This document shows, piece after piece, positions 16,623 to 28,829 of a stretch of DNA of 64,000 nt. The stretch comes from Pseudomonas paralactis (lineage in GTDB: Bacteria > Pseudomonadota > Gammaproteobacteria > Pseudomonadales > Pseudomonadaceae): positions 310,001 through 374,000 of the forward strand of contig NZ_JYLN01000004.1 in assembly GCF_001439735.1 (NCBI RefSeq), given 5' to 3'. How positions within the stretch are numbered: position 1 is the stretch's first letter; every line of letters begins with the position of its first letter. Under the pieces are notes generated by a model. The model was not told the DNA's origin and ran no database searches. It saw only the letters and a program-made list of their open reading frames with translations. The position numbers were made by a program, and so were the translations under genes.

Positions 16623-17590
16623 GCCTGCCCAGGCTCGATTTTCCCGCGCTCTTGCACAACGCTGCTAAATGGCCCTTGCCTGGCAAGGTCCTTGCTGGCT
16701 GTGGGCTGGCCGCTCTGGTGCTGCTGATGGGAGAGGATGTGTACCTGAGCCCCTCGCGTGATCGACTGCACGGGTTCGAGGCGCGGGAGCAAGCGTTACA
16801 GCAGCAGTTGGCGGAAAAAGCCGAGCTGGCCGCCAGCCTTGAGGCGCGCACTGATCAGTTCAGGGCAATGGAGAGCAAGGTCGCAGGCCTTCTAGGGCAG
16901 TTGTCCGGCCAGTCCGAGGTGCCTGCCTTGCTTGAAGATATCGCGCGATTGGCGGTTGCCAATGGGGTGTGGGTTGAAGGCATCACGGTGTTGGATGAAG
17001 AGCCTCGTCCGCTCTTTATCGAGCAACCCATGCAAATCGGTGCCACCGGGGCGTACCACGATTTGGCGGCATTCGTCGCTGCCCTGGGTGGGTTGCCGCG
17101 AGTCGTCACCGTGCAGGATGTTGCTCTGGGGCATGACGGCGCCTTGCTGCGTCTGAACATGCTGGCAAAGGCCTATCGGCGGACCACGCAAAGCGCCACG
17201 GTCCGCGAAGCGGTTGACCCGGGCCAGCCATTTGTCTACACGCCATCGTTTGTGCGCGACCCGTTTCAGCCGCCTGCGTTGCAAGTGACCCGTGTGCCGG
17301 GGCGACCGGCCCTTGCGCCGGATCTCGCTCGGCCACGGGGGCTGCTGGAAGGCATGACCATTGAACAGTTCGAAATGGTCGGCACGCTGTCGCTGGGGGC
17401 ACAAGCTTTTGCCCTGCTGCGTGCCGGATCCAGGGTGCATCGGATTGCGGTTGGTGACTACCTGGGCCCGGACCATGGTCAGGTCACGGCCATTCAAGAC
17501 GCGTCTATCGACCTGGTCGAGCGGTTTCCCGATGAACAGGGCGGCTGGCTTGAGCGCCCTCGAACCCTTGTGTTGAACGTCAACTCATAA
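16619..17590 (+). CDS. pilO: PilO-PilP fusion protein of the pilus alignment complex
   Basis: A single 323-aa frame encoding two proteins that are normally separate. Residues 1-190 are PilO-like: a membrane segment at about 25-42, a coiled coil rich in Gln/Leu/Ala, then LFIEQPMQIGATGAYHDLAAFVAALGGLPRVVTV. Residues 205-323 are PilP-like (YTPSFVRDPFQPP, GLLEGMTIEQFEMVGTLS, HRIAVGDYLGPDHGQVTAI). PilP's lipoprotein signal peptide is absent; the fusion replaces lipid anchoring by the PilO membrane helix. The start overlaps the pilN stop by 4 nt. No stop codon or frameshift separates the two parts. Confidence 0.88.
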   Translation: MSLPRLDFPALLHNAAKWPLPGKVLAGCGLAALVLLMGEDVYLSPSRDRLHGFEAREQALQQQLAEKAELAASLEARTDQFRAMESKVAGLLGQLSGQSEVPALLEDIARLAVANGVWVEGITVLDEEPRPLFIEQPMQIGATGAYHDLAAFVAALGGLPRVVTVQDVALGHDGALLRLNMLAKAYRRTTQSATVREAVDPGQPFVYTPSFVRDPFQPPALQVTRVPGRPALAPDLARPRGLLEGMTIEQFEMVGTLSLGAQAFALLRAGSRVHRIAVGDYLGPDHGQVTAIQDASIDLVERFPDEQGGWLERPRTLVLNVNS

Positions 17591-17602
17591 CGGAATAAAA
17601 CA

Positions 17603-18985
17603 ATGAAAAGGACTTTCTCGTCCTTCGGTGTGGCGCTATGGATAGCGTTCACGGCACCGATGGCTGCTGCTGTGCCCAATCGCCTGGACCTGACCCACCT
17701 GCCGCCGCCCGACAGTGCAGCGTCGGTCAGCTATACAGGCTCGCGGATGAACCTTAATTTTCAGAACATCGACCTGCGGGCGGTCTTGCAACAGATCGCC
17801 GATGTCGCCGGGCTCAACCTGGTGGCCAGCGATGAAGTGCAGGGTTCAATTACCCTGCGGCTCAAGGATGTACCCTGGGATCAGGCGCTGGATCTGGTGC
17901 TGCAAACCAAAGGTTTGGATAAACGCGTGAAAGCCGGTGTGTTGCTGGTGGCGCCTGCCGATGAGTTGGCCGCTCGCGAACTGCTGGCGCTGGAGTCGCG
18001 CAAGCAAATGGCGGAACTGGCGCCGCTGCGCCGAGAGCTGCTGCAGGTTAATTACGCCAGGGCAGCGGATCTGGCCAAGTTGTTCCAGTCAGTTACAGGT
18101 TTTGAGGGCGCCACGGATGAGCGCGGCTCGGTGGCGGTGGATGACCGCACCAACAACATCATCGCCTACCAGACCGGCGAAAGGCTCGATGAGCTGCGGC
18201 GCATCGTGGCGCAACTGGATATTCCCGTGCGCCAGGTGATGATCGAGGCGCGAATTGTCGAGGCCAACGTCGACTACGACAAAAGCCTGGGCGTGCGCTG
18301 GGGTGGGCGGCTCAGTCGTGGCAGTGCAGGTGTGGGAGGTATTTCCAAACCTGTGGCAGGCGGCGCCGAGCCGCCGCAAAACCCGCCCAGCTCCCCGTTT
18401 GTCGACTTGGGTTCGCTGGCCGGCACCTCGGGCCTGGGTGTGGCCTACATCACCGACAATCTGCTGCTGGACCTTGAACTGACGGCCATGGAAAAAACCG
18501 GCAACGGCGAAATCGTTTCCCAGCCCAAGGTGGTCACCTCCGACAAGGAGACGGCGCGCATCCTCAAGGGCACCGAAATTCCCTATCAGGAGTCCACCTC
18601 CCAGGGCGCTACTTCGGTGTCGTTCAAGGAGGCTTCGCTTTCGCTGGAGGTCACGCCGCAAATCACCCCCGACGATCATGTGATCATGGCGGTCAAGGTC
18701 ACCAAGGATGAGCCCGATTACTTGAACAGGCTCAATGACGTACCGCCGATCAAGAAAAACGAGGTCAACGCCAAGGTGCTGGTCAAAGATGGCGAGACCA
18801 TCGTCATCGGTGGGGTTTTCTCCAATACCCAAAGCAAAGTGGTAGATAAAGTGCCATTTTTGGGCGATGTGCCGTATCTTGGCCGCCTTTTCCGGCGCGA
18901 TGTGCTGGCGGAGAAAAAATCCGAGCTGCTGGTATTCCTGACTCCGCGTATCATGAATAACCAGGCGATTGCTGTGAGTCGTTGA
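17603..18985 (+). CDS. pilQ: PilQ/HofQ-like outer-membrane secretin, short form without AMIN domains
   Basis: A 460-aa secretin with a signal peptide (about residues 1-23, PMAAA), an STN/N0 domain ([28 protein letters not shown]), a secretin N1 domain ([19 protein letters not shown]) and the C-terminal secretin barrel ([44 protein letters not shown]). P. aeruginosa PilQ is about 714 aa and has two peptidoglycan-binding AMIN domains that are missing here. The length is close to E. coli HofQ (about 412 aa). It forms the outer-membrane pore of a type IV pilus or DNA-uptake machine. Confidence 0.93.
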   Translation: MKRTFSSFGVALWIAFTAPMAAAVPNRLDLTHLPPPDSAASVSYTGSRMNLNFQNIDLRAVLQQIADVAGLNLVASDEVQGSITLRLKDVPWDQALDLVLQTKGLDKRVKAGVLLVAPADELAARELLALESRKQMAELAPLRRELLQVNYARAADLAKLFQSVTGFEGATDERGSVAVDDRTNNIIAYQTGERLDELRRIVAQLDIPVRQVMIEARIVEANVDYDKSLGVRWGGRLSRGSAGVGGISKPVAGGAEPPQNPPSSPFVDLGSLAGTSGLGVAYITDNLLLDLELTAMEKTGNGEIVSQPKVVTSDKETARILKGTEIPYQESTSQGATSVSFKEASLSLEVTPQITPDDHVIMAVKVTKDEPDYLNRLNDVPPIKKNEVNAKVLVKDGETIVIGGVFSNTQSKVVDKVPFLGDVPYLGRLFRRDVLAEKKSELLVFLTPRIMNNQAIAVSR

Positions 18986-18989
18986 TTCT

Positions 18990-19508
18990 GTGCGAAATTT
19001 GATTCTTGTAGGGCCGATGGGGGCTGGAAAGAGCACCATCGGCCGTTTGCTGGCCAAAGAGCTGCGCCTGCCGTTCAAAGATTCCGACAAGGAAATTGAA
19101 TTGCGCACGGGTGCCAATATCCCATGGATCTTCGATAAAGAAGGCGAGCTGGGTTTTCGTGACCGCGAGCAGGCGATGATTGCCGAGCTGTGTGGCTGCG
19201 ATGGCGTGGTATTGGCGACCGGCGGTGGCGCCGTCATGCGCGACGAAAACCGTCGAGCGCTGTATGCCGGTGGTCGGGTCGTGTATTTGCACGCATCGGT
19301 CGAGCAGCAGGTGGGCCGCACCGCCCGCGATCGCAATCGCCCGTTGCTGCGCACGGCCAACCCGGAAAAAACCCTGCGGGACCTGCTGGCGCTGCGTGAT
19401 CCGCTGTATCGGGAAATTGCCGATCTGGTGGTGGAAACCGATGAGCGACCCCCTCGGATGGTGGTGCTCGATATTCTTGAGCGTCTGCACCGGTTGCCAC
19501 CCCGTTAA
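18990..19508 (+). CDS. aroK: Shikimate kinase
   Basis: A 172-aa P-loop kinase phosphorylating shikimate in aromatic amino-acid synthesis. Walker [10 protein letters not shown] at residues 8-16, shikimate-binding DSDKEIE, and GGGAV. The start is GTG at 18990, 4 nt after the pilQ stop, giving [15 protein letters not shown]; no ATG is available in the conserved position. It is co-transcribed with pilMNOPQ and aroB, as in enterics. Confidence 0.97.
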   Translation: MRNLILVGPMGAGKSTIGRLLAKELRLPFKDSDKEIELRTGANIPWIFDKEGELGFRDREQAMIAELCGCDGVVLATGGGAVMRDENRRALYAGGRVVYLHASVEQQVGRTARDRNRPLLRTANPEKTLRDLLALRDPLYREIADLVVETDERPPRMVVLDILERLHRLPPR

Positions 19509-19633
19509 AGCCTGGCCCGAAATGCGCTATTCTCGGCGGCGCGCCATAACCTTGTGAGGTGTGGCGTAGAGCCATCAGGTAATGTCGGATCTCGGCATTG
19601 CCGATCGTCAATACATCTTCAACGCGGGGAAAC

Positions 19634-20734
19634 ATGCAGACACTTAAGGTCGATCTAGGCGAGCGCAGCTACCCGATCCACATTGGCGAAGGTCTGTTGG
19701 ACCAGCCCGAACTGCTCGCGCCGCATATTGCTGGCCGGCAGGTGGCGATCATCTCCAACGAAACGGTTGCGCCGCTGTATCTTGAGCGTTTGAGCCGCAG
19801 CCTCGCGGCGTATTCGGTGATCTCTGTGGTGTTGCCTGATGGCGAAGCCCACAAGAACTGGGAAACCCTGCAACTGATCTTTGATGGCCTGCTGACTGCG
19901 CGTCATGACCGTCGGACCACCGTGGTTGCCTTGGGCGGCGGTGTGATCGGCGACATGGCCGGTTTTGCCGCAGCCTGCTACCAGCGCGGCGTGGATTTTA
20001 TCCAGGTGCCGACCACCTTGTTGTCCCAGGTCGATTCGTCGGTGGGCGGCAAGACCGGTATCAACCACCCGCTGGGCAAGAACATGGTCGGTGCGTTCTA
20101 CCAGCCACAGGCCGTGCTGATCGACACCGCGACCCTCAACACACTGCCACCGCGTGAGTTGTCGGCGGGCCTGGCGGAAGTCATCAAGTACGGGCTGATC
20201 TGCGACGAGCCCTTCCTGAGCTGGCTTGAAGAACATGTAGACGCTCTGCGCGCGCTCGACCAGGTGGCCCTGACCGAAGCGATTTCCCGCTCCTGCGCCG
20301 CCAAGGCACTGGTGGTCAATGCCGACGAGCGGGAGTCCGGCGTGCGCGCTACCCTGAACCTGGGCCATACCTTCGGCCATGCGATCGAAACGCACATGGG
20401 CTATGGTGTGTGGCTGCATGGGGAAGCCGTAGCGGCTGGCACGGTGATGGCATTGGAAATGTCGCAACGCCTGGGCTGGATCAGCGCTCAAGAGCGCGAT
20501 CGCGGTATCCGCCTGTTCCAGCGCGCCGGTTTGCCGGTCATCCCTCCAGCACAGATGACCGAGGCAGATTTTCTCGAACATATGGCAATAGACAAGAAAG
20601 TGATCGACGGTCGACTGCGACTGGTACTGCTGCGCCACATGGGCGAGGCGGTCGTGACCGACGATTATCCGAAAGAGATTTTACAGGCCACGCTGGGAGC
20701 GGATTACCGCGCCCTGGCCCAGCTTAAAGGTTAA
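19634..20734 (+). CDS. aroB: 3-dehydroquinate synthase
   Basis: A 366-aa NAD+/Zn2+-dependent enzyme, second step of the shikimate pathway. Motifs include [54 protein letters not shown] and the zinc ligands in GHTFGHAIE and [10 protein letters not shown]. The start [10 protein letters not shown] at 19634 is preceded by GCGGGGAA. The 125-bp gap after aroK contains no further gene. Confidence 0.97.
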   Translation: MQTLKVDLGERSYPIHIGEGLLDQPELLAPHIAGRQVAIISNETVAPLYLERLSRSLAAYSVISVVLPDGEAHKNWETLQLIFDGLLTARHDRRTTVVALGGGVIGDMAGFAAACYQRGVDFIQVPTTLLSQVDSSVGGKTGINHPLGKNMVGAFYQPQAVLIDTATLNTLPPRELSAGLAEVIKYGLICDEPFLSWLEEHVDALRALDQVALTEAISRSCAAKALVVNADERESGVRATLNLGHTFGHAIETHMGYGVWLHGEAVAAGTVMALEMSQRLGWISAQERDRGIRLFQRAGLPVIPPAQMTEADFLEHMAIDKKVIDGRLRLVLLRHMGEAVVTDDYPKEILQATLGADYRALAQLKG

Positions 20735-20744
20735 TAAGATCCCG

Positions 20745-22328
20745 ATGACTAGTTTGCATGCCGACGAGGCGTTCCTCGGCCATTATCACTTGAGCCATGA
20801 CCCTTTCGCTCCACGGGTGCCCGGTTTCAAATTCTTCCCCGCCCAGCGCAAGCCGGTATTGGGGCAACTGCATCATCTGGCGCGTTACAGCCAGTTGCTG
20901 CTGGTGGTCACGGGGCCGTTGGGCAGTGGCAAGACCTTGCTGCGCCAGGCGCTGGTCGCCAGCACCAACAAGCAATCGGTGCAGAGCGTGGTGGTATCGG
21001 CCCGTGGCGCCGGTGATGCCGCGGGCGTGCTGCGCCAGGCTGCACAGGCCCTGGACGTAGCCAACGCCGAGCCGAATGCGATTCTCAAGCAAGTGGTGCA
21101 ACTGGGCCTGACCGGCCAGGAAGTCTACCTGCTGGTCGACGACGCCGAGCAGCTCGACGAGTCCGCCCTGGAAGCGCTGTTGGCGCTGGCCGCAGGCACG
21201 CCGGAAGGCCGCCCCCATGTGTTCCTGTTTGGCGAGTCGTCGTTGATCGCCGACCTGGAGCAGATCAGCGGTGAGCAAGAGCTGTTCCACGTCATCGAAT
21301 TGCAGCCGTACGAAGAGGAAGAGACCCGCGAATACCTGGCTCAGCGCCTCGAAGGTGCCGGGGCCGGTATCGAACTTTTCTCCGCTGCGCAGATCTCTGA
21401 TATTCACGAAAGCTCCGATGGCTGGCCTGGAAACATCAACCAGGTTGCCCGCGATGCCATGATCGAAGCCATGATTGCCAGCCGCTCTGCGGTCAAGCGT
21501 CCAAAGATGGGGTTCACTATGCCTAAGAAGCACGTATTGGCTATTTCCGCCGTTGTCGTGGTCGCTGTAGCCGCCGCCTGGTTGATCCCGGGTCGCAACA
21601 AGGCACCGACAACCACCGGCGCGCCAACTGAGCAGGCGCAGTTGCCACTGGGCAAGCCCACTCCCAATGTCGAGTTCGCCAACTCCGGCCAACCGACCAA
21701 CCTGCCGATGGTCGGCCAACCTGTGATGCGCGGCCCGCTGGCCGAAGAGGCCGGTGGCATCTCCGAAGGCGACGACGGTGTGCCGGTGGAAGGCTCCAGC
21801 GCCACGCCGCCGACTGTGACCACCACCGCGCCACCTGCAGGCGTACCGGCCGGTGTGCCTGCGACGCCGGTTGCTCCGGTCGCCAAGCCTGCTCCGACTC
21901 CGACTCCGGCGCCGACCGTGGCCACCGCCAAGCCTGCTCCGGTGACCAAGCCTGTTGCGCCGGCGCCAGCCGCCAAACCAGCCCCGGCCGCCAAGCCTGC
22001 TGAAAAACCAGCCGCCACCGTGGCCAAGGCCGGCGCCGCCGGCAGCAGCTGGTACAGCAGCCAGCCTACCGGCAACTTTGTGGTACAGATCCTCGGCACC
22101 AGCTCCGAAGCCAACGCCCAGGCGTTCGTCAAAGAGCAGGGCGGTCAGTACCGTTATTTCAAGAAAGTGCTCAACGGCAAGCCTCTCTACGTGATCACCT
22201 ACGGCAGCTTCCCAAGCCGCGCCGCAGCCGATTCTGCCATCAAGGCCTTGCCAGCGAAGGTCCAGGCTGGTAAACCTTGGCCTCGCACTGTTGCCAGCGT
22301 TCAACAAGAACTGGCAGCAACTCGCTGA
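20745..22328 (+). CDS. DamX-like AAA/SPOR cell-division protein
   Basis: A 527-aa protein. Residues 1-255 are an ExeA-like AAA ATPase domain (Walker A TGPLGSGKT, Walker B VYLLVDDAEQL, DGWPGNINQVARDA). A membrane segment follows at about 263-286 (HVLAISAVVVVAVAAAWLIPG), then a very long Pro/Ala/Thr-rich periplasmic linker with AKPAP-type repeats, and a SPOR domain from about residue 440 (NFVVQILGTSSEANAQAFVKEQ). SPOR targets it to septal peptidoglycan. Following aroB by 10 nt, it occupies the damX position of enterics, although enteric DamX lacks this intact AAA domain at its N-terminus. Confidence 0.88.
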   Translation: MTSLHADEAFLGHYHLSHDPFAPRVPGFKFFPAQRKPVLGQLHHLARYSQLLLVVTGPLGSGKTLLRQALVASTNKQSVQSVVVSARGAGDAAGVLRQAAQALDVANAEPNAILKQVVQLGLTGQEVYLLVDDAEQLDESALEALLALAAGTPEGRPHVFLFGESSLIADLEQISGEQELFHVIELQPYEEEETREYLAQRLEGAGAGIELFSAAQISDIHESSDGWPGNINQVARDAMIEAMIASRSAVKRPKMGFTMPKKHVLAISAVVVVAVAAAWLIPGRNKAPTTTGAPTEQAQLPLGKPTPNVEFANSGQPTNLPMVGQPVMRGPLAEEAGGISEGDDGVPVEGSSATPPTVTTTAPPAGVPAGVPATPVAPVAKPAPTPTPAPTVATAKPAPVTKPVAPAPAAKPAPAAKPAEKPAATVAKAGAAGSSWYSSQPTGNFVVQILGTSSEANAQAFVKEQGGQYRYFKKVLNGKPLYVITYGSFPSRAAADSAIKALPAKVQAGKPWPRTVASVQQELAATR

Positions 22329-22680
22329 AGATTCGGCGGCCTTACCCAGGCCGCCCTCCCGGCACCTCAAAAAAATCCGCAAGTGCGTGCTGCCCTTACA
22401 GGCCGCGCGCTTTGTGGTGTCTGCGCCACAGTAGCTTTTGAGTCGTAGCGGTCAGAATTAAAAAAGTTTTGACTAGCACAGCATATCGCTTTAAACCTTT
22501 CATAAATGCGACATAGATTTGCGACATTTCGTCGCTAAATTTGTGAGCGTCTGTGTCGGTGTGTACAATGACCTCCCTTTTGCCCCCGCTAAGCCGGCGT
22601 ACGTTCGGCGTGGAAGGTAACCGGTTGAATTGAAAAGAAATTTGCCTCGGTAAAAGAGGCAGCCTGGTGAGAAAGTGTCT
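22329..22680 (+). promoter_or_regulatory. Gene-free interval between damX-like gene and gltB: weak terminator and gltB promoter region
   Basis: A perfect 8-bp stem GGCGGCCT/AGGCCGCC (22335-22355) lies just after the damX-like stop, but no T-run follows, so termination is uncertain. The rest is AT-richer leader DNA. The gltB promoter is annotated separately at 22541-22569, which leaves an untranslated leader of about 100 nt. I see no ORF or RNA gene here. Confidence 0.55.
22541..22569 (+). promoter_or_regulatory. Sigma-70 promoter of gltBD
   Basis: TTGTGA (22541-22546), a 17-bp spacer, and TACAAT (22564-22569). Spacing is optimal, and no other good match exists in the interval upstream of gltB. 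Confidence 0.7.
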
Positions 22681-25600
22681 ATGAAAGCAGGTCTGTACCA
22701 ACCCGATGAATTCAAGGATAACTGCGGTTTCGGCCTGATAGCCCAGATGCAGGGCGAGCCCAGTCATACCCTTTTGCAAACGGCCATCGAGGCCCTGACC
22801 TGCATGACCCACCGCGGTGGGATCAACGCCGACGGCAAGACCGGTGACGGTTGCGGCTTGCTGATTCAAAAGCCCGACCAGTTTCTGCGCGCGGTCGCCA
22901 AAGAGCATTTCGCGGCCGACCTGCCCAAGCAGTACGCCGTGGGCATGGTGTTTTTCAACCAGGACCCGGTAAAAGCCGAAGCCGCTCGCGAAAACATGAA
23001 CCGCGAGATCGTGGCCGCCGGCCTGCAACTGGTCGGCTGGCGCAAAGTGCCCATCGATACCAGCGTACTCGGCCGCCTGGCCCTGGAGCGCCTGCCGCAG
23101 ATCGAACAAGTGTTCATCGCAGGCGACGGCCTGAGCGACCAGGACATGGCGATCAAGCTGTTCACGTCCCGTCGTCGTTCGTCGGTGCTCAACGCCGCCG
23201 ACACCGACCATTACATCTGCAGCTTTTCGCACAAGACCATCATTTATAAAGGTCTGATGATGCCGGCGGACTTGACCGCCTTCTATCCAGACCTGAGCGA
23301 TGAGCGCCTGCAAACCGCAATCTGCGTGTTCCACCAGCGCTTCTCCACCAACACCCTGCCGAAATGGCCGCTGGCTCAGCCATTCCGCTTCCTCGCCCAC
23401 AACGGCGAGATCAACACCATCACCGGCAACCGCAACTGGGCTGTGGCCCGGCGCACCAAGTTCGCCAACGATCTGATGGACCTCGAAGAACTCGGCCCGC
23501 TGGTCAACCGCGTGGGTTCGGACTCCTCCAGCATGGACAACATGCTTGAACTGATGGTCACCGGTGGCATCGACCTGTTCCGTGGCGTGCGCATGATCAT
23601 TCCGCCAGCGTGGCAGAACGTCGAGACCATGGACCCGGACCTGCGTGCGTTCTACGAGTACAACTCGATGCACATGGAACCGTGGGACGGCCCGGCCGGC
23701 GTGGTCATGACCGACGGCCGCTACGCGGTGTGCCTGCTCGACCGTAACGGCCTGCGCCCGGCGCGTTGGGTCACCACCACCAATGGCTTTATCACCCTCG
23801 CCTCGGAAATCGGCGTGTGGGACTACAAGCCTGAAGATGTGATTGCCAAAGGCCGTGTCGGCCCTGGCCAGATCCTGGCCGTGGACACCGAGACCGGGCA
23901 GATCCTCGACACCGACGCCATCGACAACCGTTTGAAGTCGCGTCACCCGTACAAGCAATGGCTGCGCAAGAACGCCCTGCGCATCCAGGCGACCATGGAA
24001 GACAATGACCACGGTTCGGCTTTCTACGACATCGACCAGCTCAAGCAGTACATGAAGATGTACCAGGTCACGTTCGAAGAGCGCGACCAGGTGCTGCGCC
24101 CGCTCGGTGAGCAAGGCTACGAGGCGGTCGGCTCCATGGGCGACGATACGCCAATGGCCGTGCTGTCCCAGCGCGTGCGCACGCCGTACGACTACTTCCG
24201 CCAGCAGTTCGCCCAGGTGACCAACCCGCCGATCGACCCGCTGCGTGAAGCCATCGTCATGTCCCTGGAAGTGTGCCTTGGTGCCGAGCGCAACATCTTC
24301 CAGGAATCGCCTGAGCACGCCTCCCGCGTGATCCTCAGCTCGCCGGTTGTTTCACCGGCCAAGTGGCGCTCGCTGATGACCCTGGAGCGTCCAGGCTTCG
24401 ACCGCCAGATCATCGACCTGAACTACGACGAGAGCCTGGGCCTTGAAGCCGCTGTGCGCAACGTCGCCGATCAGGCCGAAGAGGCTGTACGCGCCGGTCG
24501 CACCCAGATCGTACTGACTGACCGCCATATCGCGCCGGGCAAGTTGCCGATCCACGCGTCCCTGGCGACCGGCGCGGTGCACCACCGCTTGACCGAAAAA
24601 GGCCTGCGCTGCGACTCCAACATCCTCGTGGAAACCGCCACTGCCCGCGACCCGCATCACTTTGCGGTGCTGATCGGTTTCGGCGCCTCGGCGGTGTACC
24701 CGTTCCTCGCATACGAAGTGCTGGGCGACCTGATCCGTACCGGTGAAGTGCTGGGCGACCTCTACGAGGTGTTCAAGAACTACCGCAAGGGCATCACCAA
24801 GGGCCTGCTGAAGATCCTGTCGAAGATGGGCATCTCCACCGTCACCTCGTACCGTGGCGCTCAGTTGTTCGAAGCCATCGGCCTGTCCGAGGAAGTCTGC
24901 GAGCTGAGCTTCCGTGGCGTACCGAGCCGCATCAAGGGTGCGCGCTTCGTCGACATCGAAGCCGAGCAAAAAGCCCTGGCCGCCGAAGCCTGGAGTGCGC
25001 GCAAGCCGATCCAGCAAGGCGGCCTGCTCAAGTTTGTGCACGGTGGCGAATACCATGCGTACAACCCGGATGTGGTCAACACCCTCCAAGCCGCCGTGCA
25101 GCAGGGCGACTACGCCAAGTTCAAGGAATACACGAGCCTGGTGGATAACCGCCCGGTGTCGATGATTCGCGATCTGTTCAAGGTGAAAACCCTGGACACG
25201 CCGATGGACATCGCCGAAGTCGAGCCGCTGGAATCTATCCTCAAGCGCTTTGACTCCGCCGGGATTTCCCTGGGCGCCTTGTCGCCGGAAGCTCACGAAG
25301 CCCTGGCCGAAGCCATGAACCGCCTGGGTGCGCGTTCCAACTCCGGCGAAGGCGGCGAAGACCCGGCGCGCTACGGCACGCTCAAAAGCTCGAAAATCAA
25401 GCAGGTGGCTACCGGCCGTTTTGGTGTGACCCCCGAGTACCTGGTCAACGCCGAAGTGCTGCAGATCAAGGTTGCCCAGGGCGCCAAGCCGGGTGAGGGT
25501 GGTCAACTGCCAGGCGGCAAGGTCAACGGTTTGATCGCCAAGCTGCGCTACGCGGTGCCGGGCGTGACGTTGATCTCGCCACCGCCGCACCACGACATTT

Positions 25601-27126
25601 ACTCGATTGAAGATTTGTCGCAGCTGATTTTCGACTTGAAACAAGTCAACCCCCAGGCCCTGGTCTCGGTGAAACTGGTGGCAGAAGCCGGCGTCGGCAC
25701 CATTGCCGCCGGTGTGGCCAAGGCCTATGCCGACCTGATCACCATCTCCGGCTACGACGGCGGCACCGGCGCTTCGCCGCTGACCTCGATCAAGTACGCC
25801 GGTGCACCGTGGGAACTCGGCCTGGCCGAAACCCACCAGACCCTGCGCGGCAACGACCTGCGCGGCAAGGTGCGGGTACAGACCGACGGTGGTCTGAAAA
25901 CCGGCCTCGACGTGATCAAGGCCGCAATCCTCGGCGCCGAGAGCTTCGGCTTCGGCACCGCGCCGATGATCGCCCTGGGCTGCAAATACCTGCGCATTTG
26001 CCACCTGAACAACTGCGCCACCGGCGTGGCGACTCAGAACGAAAAACTGCGCAAGGATCACTACATCGGCACCGTCGACATGGTGGTGAATTTCTTCACC
26101 TACGTCGCCGAAGAAACCCGTGAGTGGCTGGCCAAATTGGGTGTGCGTTCGCTGGAAGAGCTGATCGGTCGTACCGACCTGTTGGACATCCTCGAAGGTC
26201 AGACCGCCAAGCAACAGCATTTGGACCTGACACCGCTGTTGGGCAGCGATCACATCCCGGCAGACAAGCCACAGTTCTGCCAGGTGGACCGCAACCCGCC
26301 GTTCGACAAAGGCCTGCTGGCCGAGAAAATGGTCGAAATGGCCGGTTCCTCGATCAGCGACGCCAGCGGTGGCGAATTCGCCCTGGATATCTGCAACTGC
26401 GACCGCTCCATCGGTGCACGCATCTCCGGCGAAATCGCGCGCAAGCACGGCAACCAGGGCATGGCGAAAGCGCCGATCACCTTCCGCTTCAAGGGCACTG
26501 CGGGCCAGAGCTTCGGCGTGTGGAACGCTGGCGGCCTGCACATGTACCTGGAAGGCGACGCCAACGACTACGTGGGCAAGGGCATGACCGGCGGCAAACT
26601 GGTCATCGTTCCGCCGGCTGGCAGCGTGTACAAGACCCAGGACAGTGCCATCATCGGCAACACCTGCTTGTACGGCGCCACCGGTGGCAAGCTGTTTGCC
26701 GCAGGTACCGCCGGTGAGCGTTTCGCCGTGCGTAACTCCGGTGCCCACACCGTGGTGGAAGGCACTGGCGATCACTGCTGCGAGTACATGACCGGAGGCT
26801 TTGTCGCGGTACTGGGCAAGACCGGTTACAACTTCGGTTCGGGCATGACCGGCGGTTTCGCCTACGTGCTCGACCAGGACAACACCTTCGTCGACAAGGT
26901 CAACCACGAGTTGGTCGAGATCCAGCGGATCAGCGGCGAAGCCATGGAATCCTACCGGAACCACTTGCAGCACGTGCTGGACGAGTACGTCGAGGAAACC
27001 GGCAGCGAATGGGGCCGTAACCTCGCCGAAAACCTCGATGATTACCTGCGTCGTTTCTGGCTGGTCAAACCCAAGGCTGCCAACCTGAAATCGTTGCTTT
27101 CCAGCATCCGTGCCAACCCGCAGTGA
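22681..27126 (+). CDS. gltB: Glutamate synthase (NADPH) large subunit
   Basis: A 1481-aa flavoprotein that makes two glutamates from glutamine and 2-oxoglutarate. A short propeptide precedes Cys15 ([16 protein letters not shown]), the N-terminal nucleophile of the class II amidotransferase domain (to about 400). The central domain, the FMN-binding synthase domain ([18 protein letters not shown]), the 3Fe-4S ligands ([18 protein letters not shown]) and the C-terminal beta-helix ([14 protein letters not shown]) follow. I chose ATG 22681 over the GTG two codons upstream by comparison with the family start [11 protein letters not shown]. gltD begins 33 nt downstream. Confidence 0.98.
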   Translation: MKAGLYQPDEFKDNCGFGLIAQMQGEPSHTLLQTAIEALTCMTHRGGINADGKTGDGCGLLIQKPDQFLRAVAKEHFAADLPKQYAVGMVFFNQDPVKAEAARENMNREIVAAGLQLVGWRKVPIDTSVLGRLALERLPQIEQVFIAGDGLSDQDMAIKLFTSRRRSSVLNAADTDHYICSFSHKTIIYKGLMMPADLTAFYPDLSDERLQTAICVFHQRFSTNTLPKWPLAQPFRFLAHNGEINTITGNRNWAVARRTKFANDLMDLEELGPLVNRVGSDSSSMDNMLELMVTGGIDLFRGVRMIIPPAWQNVETMDPDLRAFYEYNSMHMEPWDGPAGVVMTDGRYAVCLLDRNGLRPARWVTTTNGFITLASEIGVWDYKPEDVIAKGRVGPGQILAVDTETGQILDTDAIDNRLKSRHPYKQWLRKNALRIQATMEDNDHGSAFYDIDQLKQYMKMYQVTFEERDQVLRPLGEQGYEAVGSMGDDTPMAVLSQRVRTPYDYFRQQFAQVTNPPIDPLREAIVMSLEVCLGAERNIFQESPEHASRVILSSPVVSPAKWRSLMTLERPGFDRQIIDLNYDESLGLEAAVRNVADQAEEAVRAGRTQIVLTDRHIAPGKLPIHASLATGAVHHRLTEKGLRCDSNILVETATARDPHHFAVLIGFGASAVYPFLAYEVLGDLIRTGEVLGDLYEVFKNYRKGITKGLLKILSKMGISTVTSYRGAQLFEAIGLSEEVCELSFRGVPSRIKGARFVDIEAEQKALAAEAWSARKPIQQGGLLKFVHGGEYHAYNPDVVNTLQAAVQQGDYAKFKEYTSLVDNRPVSMIRDLFKVKTLDTPMDIAEVEPLESILKRFDSAGISLGALSPEAHEALAEAMNRLGARSNSGEGGEDPARYGTLKSSKIKQVATGRFGVTPEYLVNAEVLQIKVAQGAKPGEGGQLPGGKVNGLIAKLRYAVPGVTLISPPPHHDIYSIEDLSQLIFDLKQVNPQALVSVKLVAEAGVGTIAAGVAKAYADLITISGYDGGTGASPLTSIKYAGAPWELGLAETHQTLRGNDLRGKVRVQTDGGLKTGLDVIKAAILGAESFGFGTAPMIALGCKYLRICHLNNCATGVATQNEKLRKDHYIGTVDMVVNFFTYVAEETREWLAKLGVRSLEELIGRTDLLDILEGQTAKQQHLDLTPLLGSDHIPADKPQFCQVDRNPPFDKGLLAEKMVEMAGSSISDASGGEFALDICNCDRSIGARISGEIARKHGNQGMAKAPITFRFKGTAGQSFGVWNAGGLHMYLEGDANDYVGKGMTGGKLVIVPPAGSVYKTQDSAIIGNTCLYGATGGKLFAAGTAGERFAVRNSGAHTVVEGTGDHCCEYMTGGFVAVLGKTGYNFGSGMTGGFAYVLDQDNTFVDKVNHELVEIQRISGEAMESYRNHLQHVLDEYVEETGSEWGRNLAENLDDYLRRFWLVKPKAANLKSLLSSIRANPQ

Positions 27127-27149
27127 TATGCGCCTGAACAGTTTGATGA

Positions 27150-28577
<1,428 letters not shown>

Positions 28578-28604
28578 TCAAATTTCAGTCTGAAATGCGA
28601 TCAA

Positions 28605-28691
28605 ATGTGGGAGCTGGCTTGCCTGCGATGCAGGCAACTCGGTCTGTCAGCCAGACCCAGTTGATGCTATCGCAGGCAAGCCAGCTCCCAC
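28605..28691. repeat. REPIN between gltD and hemE
   Basis: Inverted REP units GTGGGAGCTGGCTTGCCTGC (from 28607) and the complementary GCAGGCAAGCCAGCTCCCAC (to 28691), with an inner repeat tctg-cagcc-aga in the spacer. Confidence 0.87.
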
Positions 28692-28829
28692 ACAAACCTC
28701 ATTTCACATTGAGGTTTGTGTTGCCAGTCATTGCGACAAATTGACCCGATAGACAAAAGGCTCCGCTCTTGCCGTGCCTTTTGCGTCGCGCTCTGAGAAA
28801 ATGCCCGCACTTTTTTTGCGGATGCCGAC

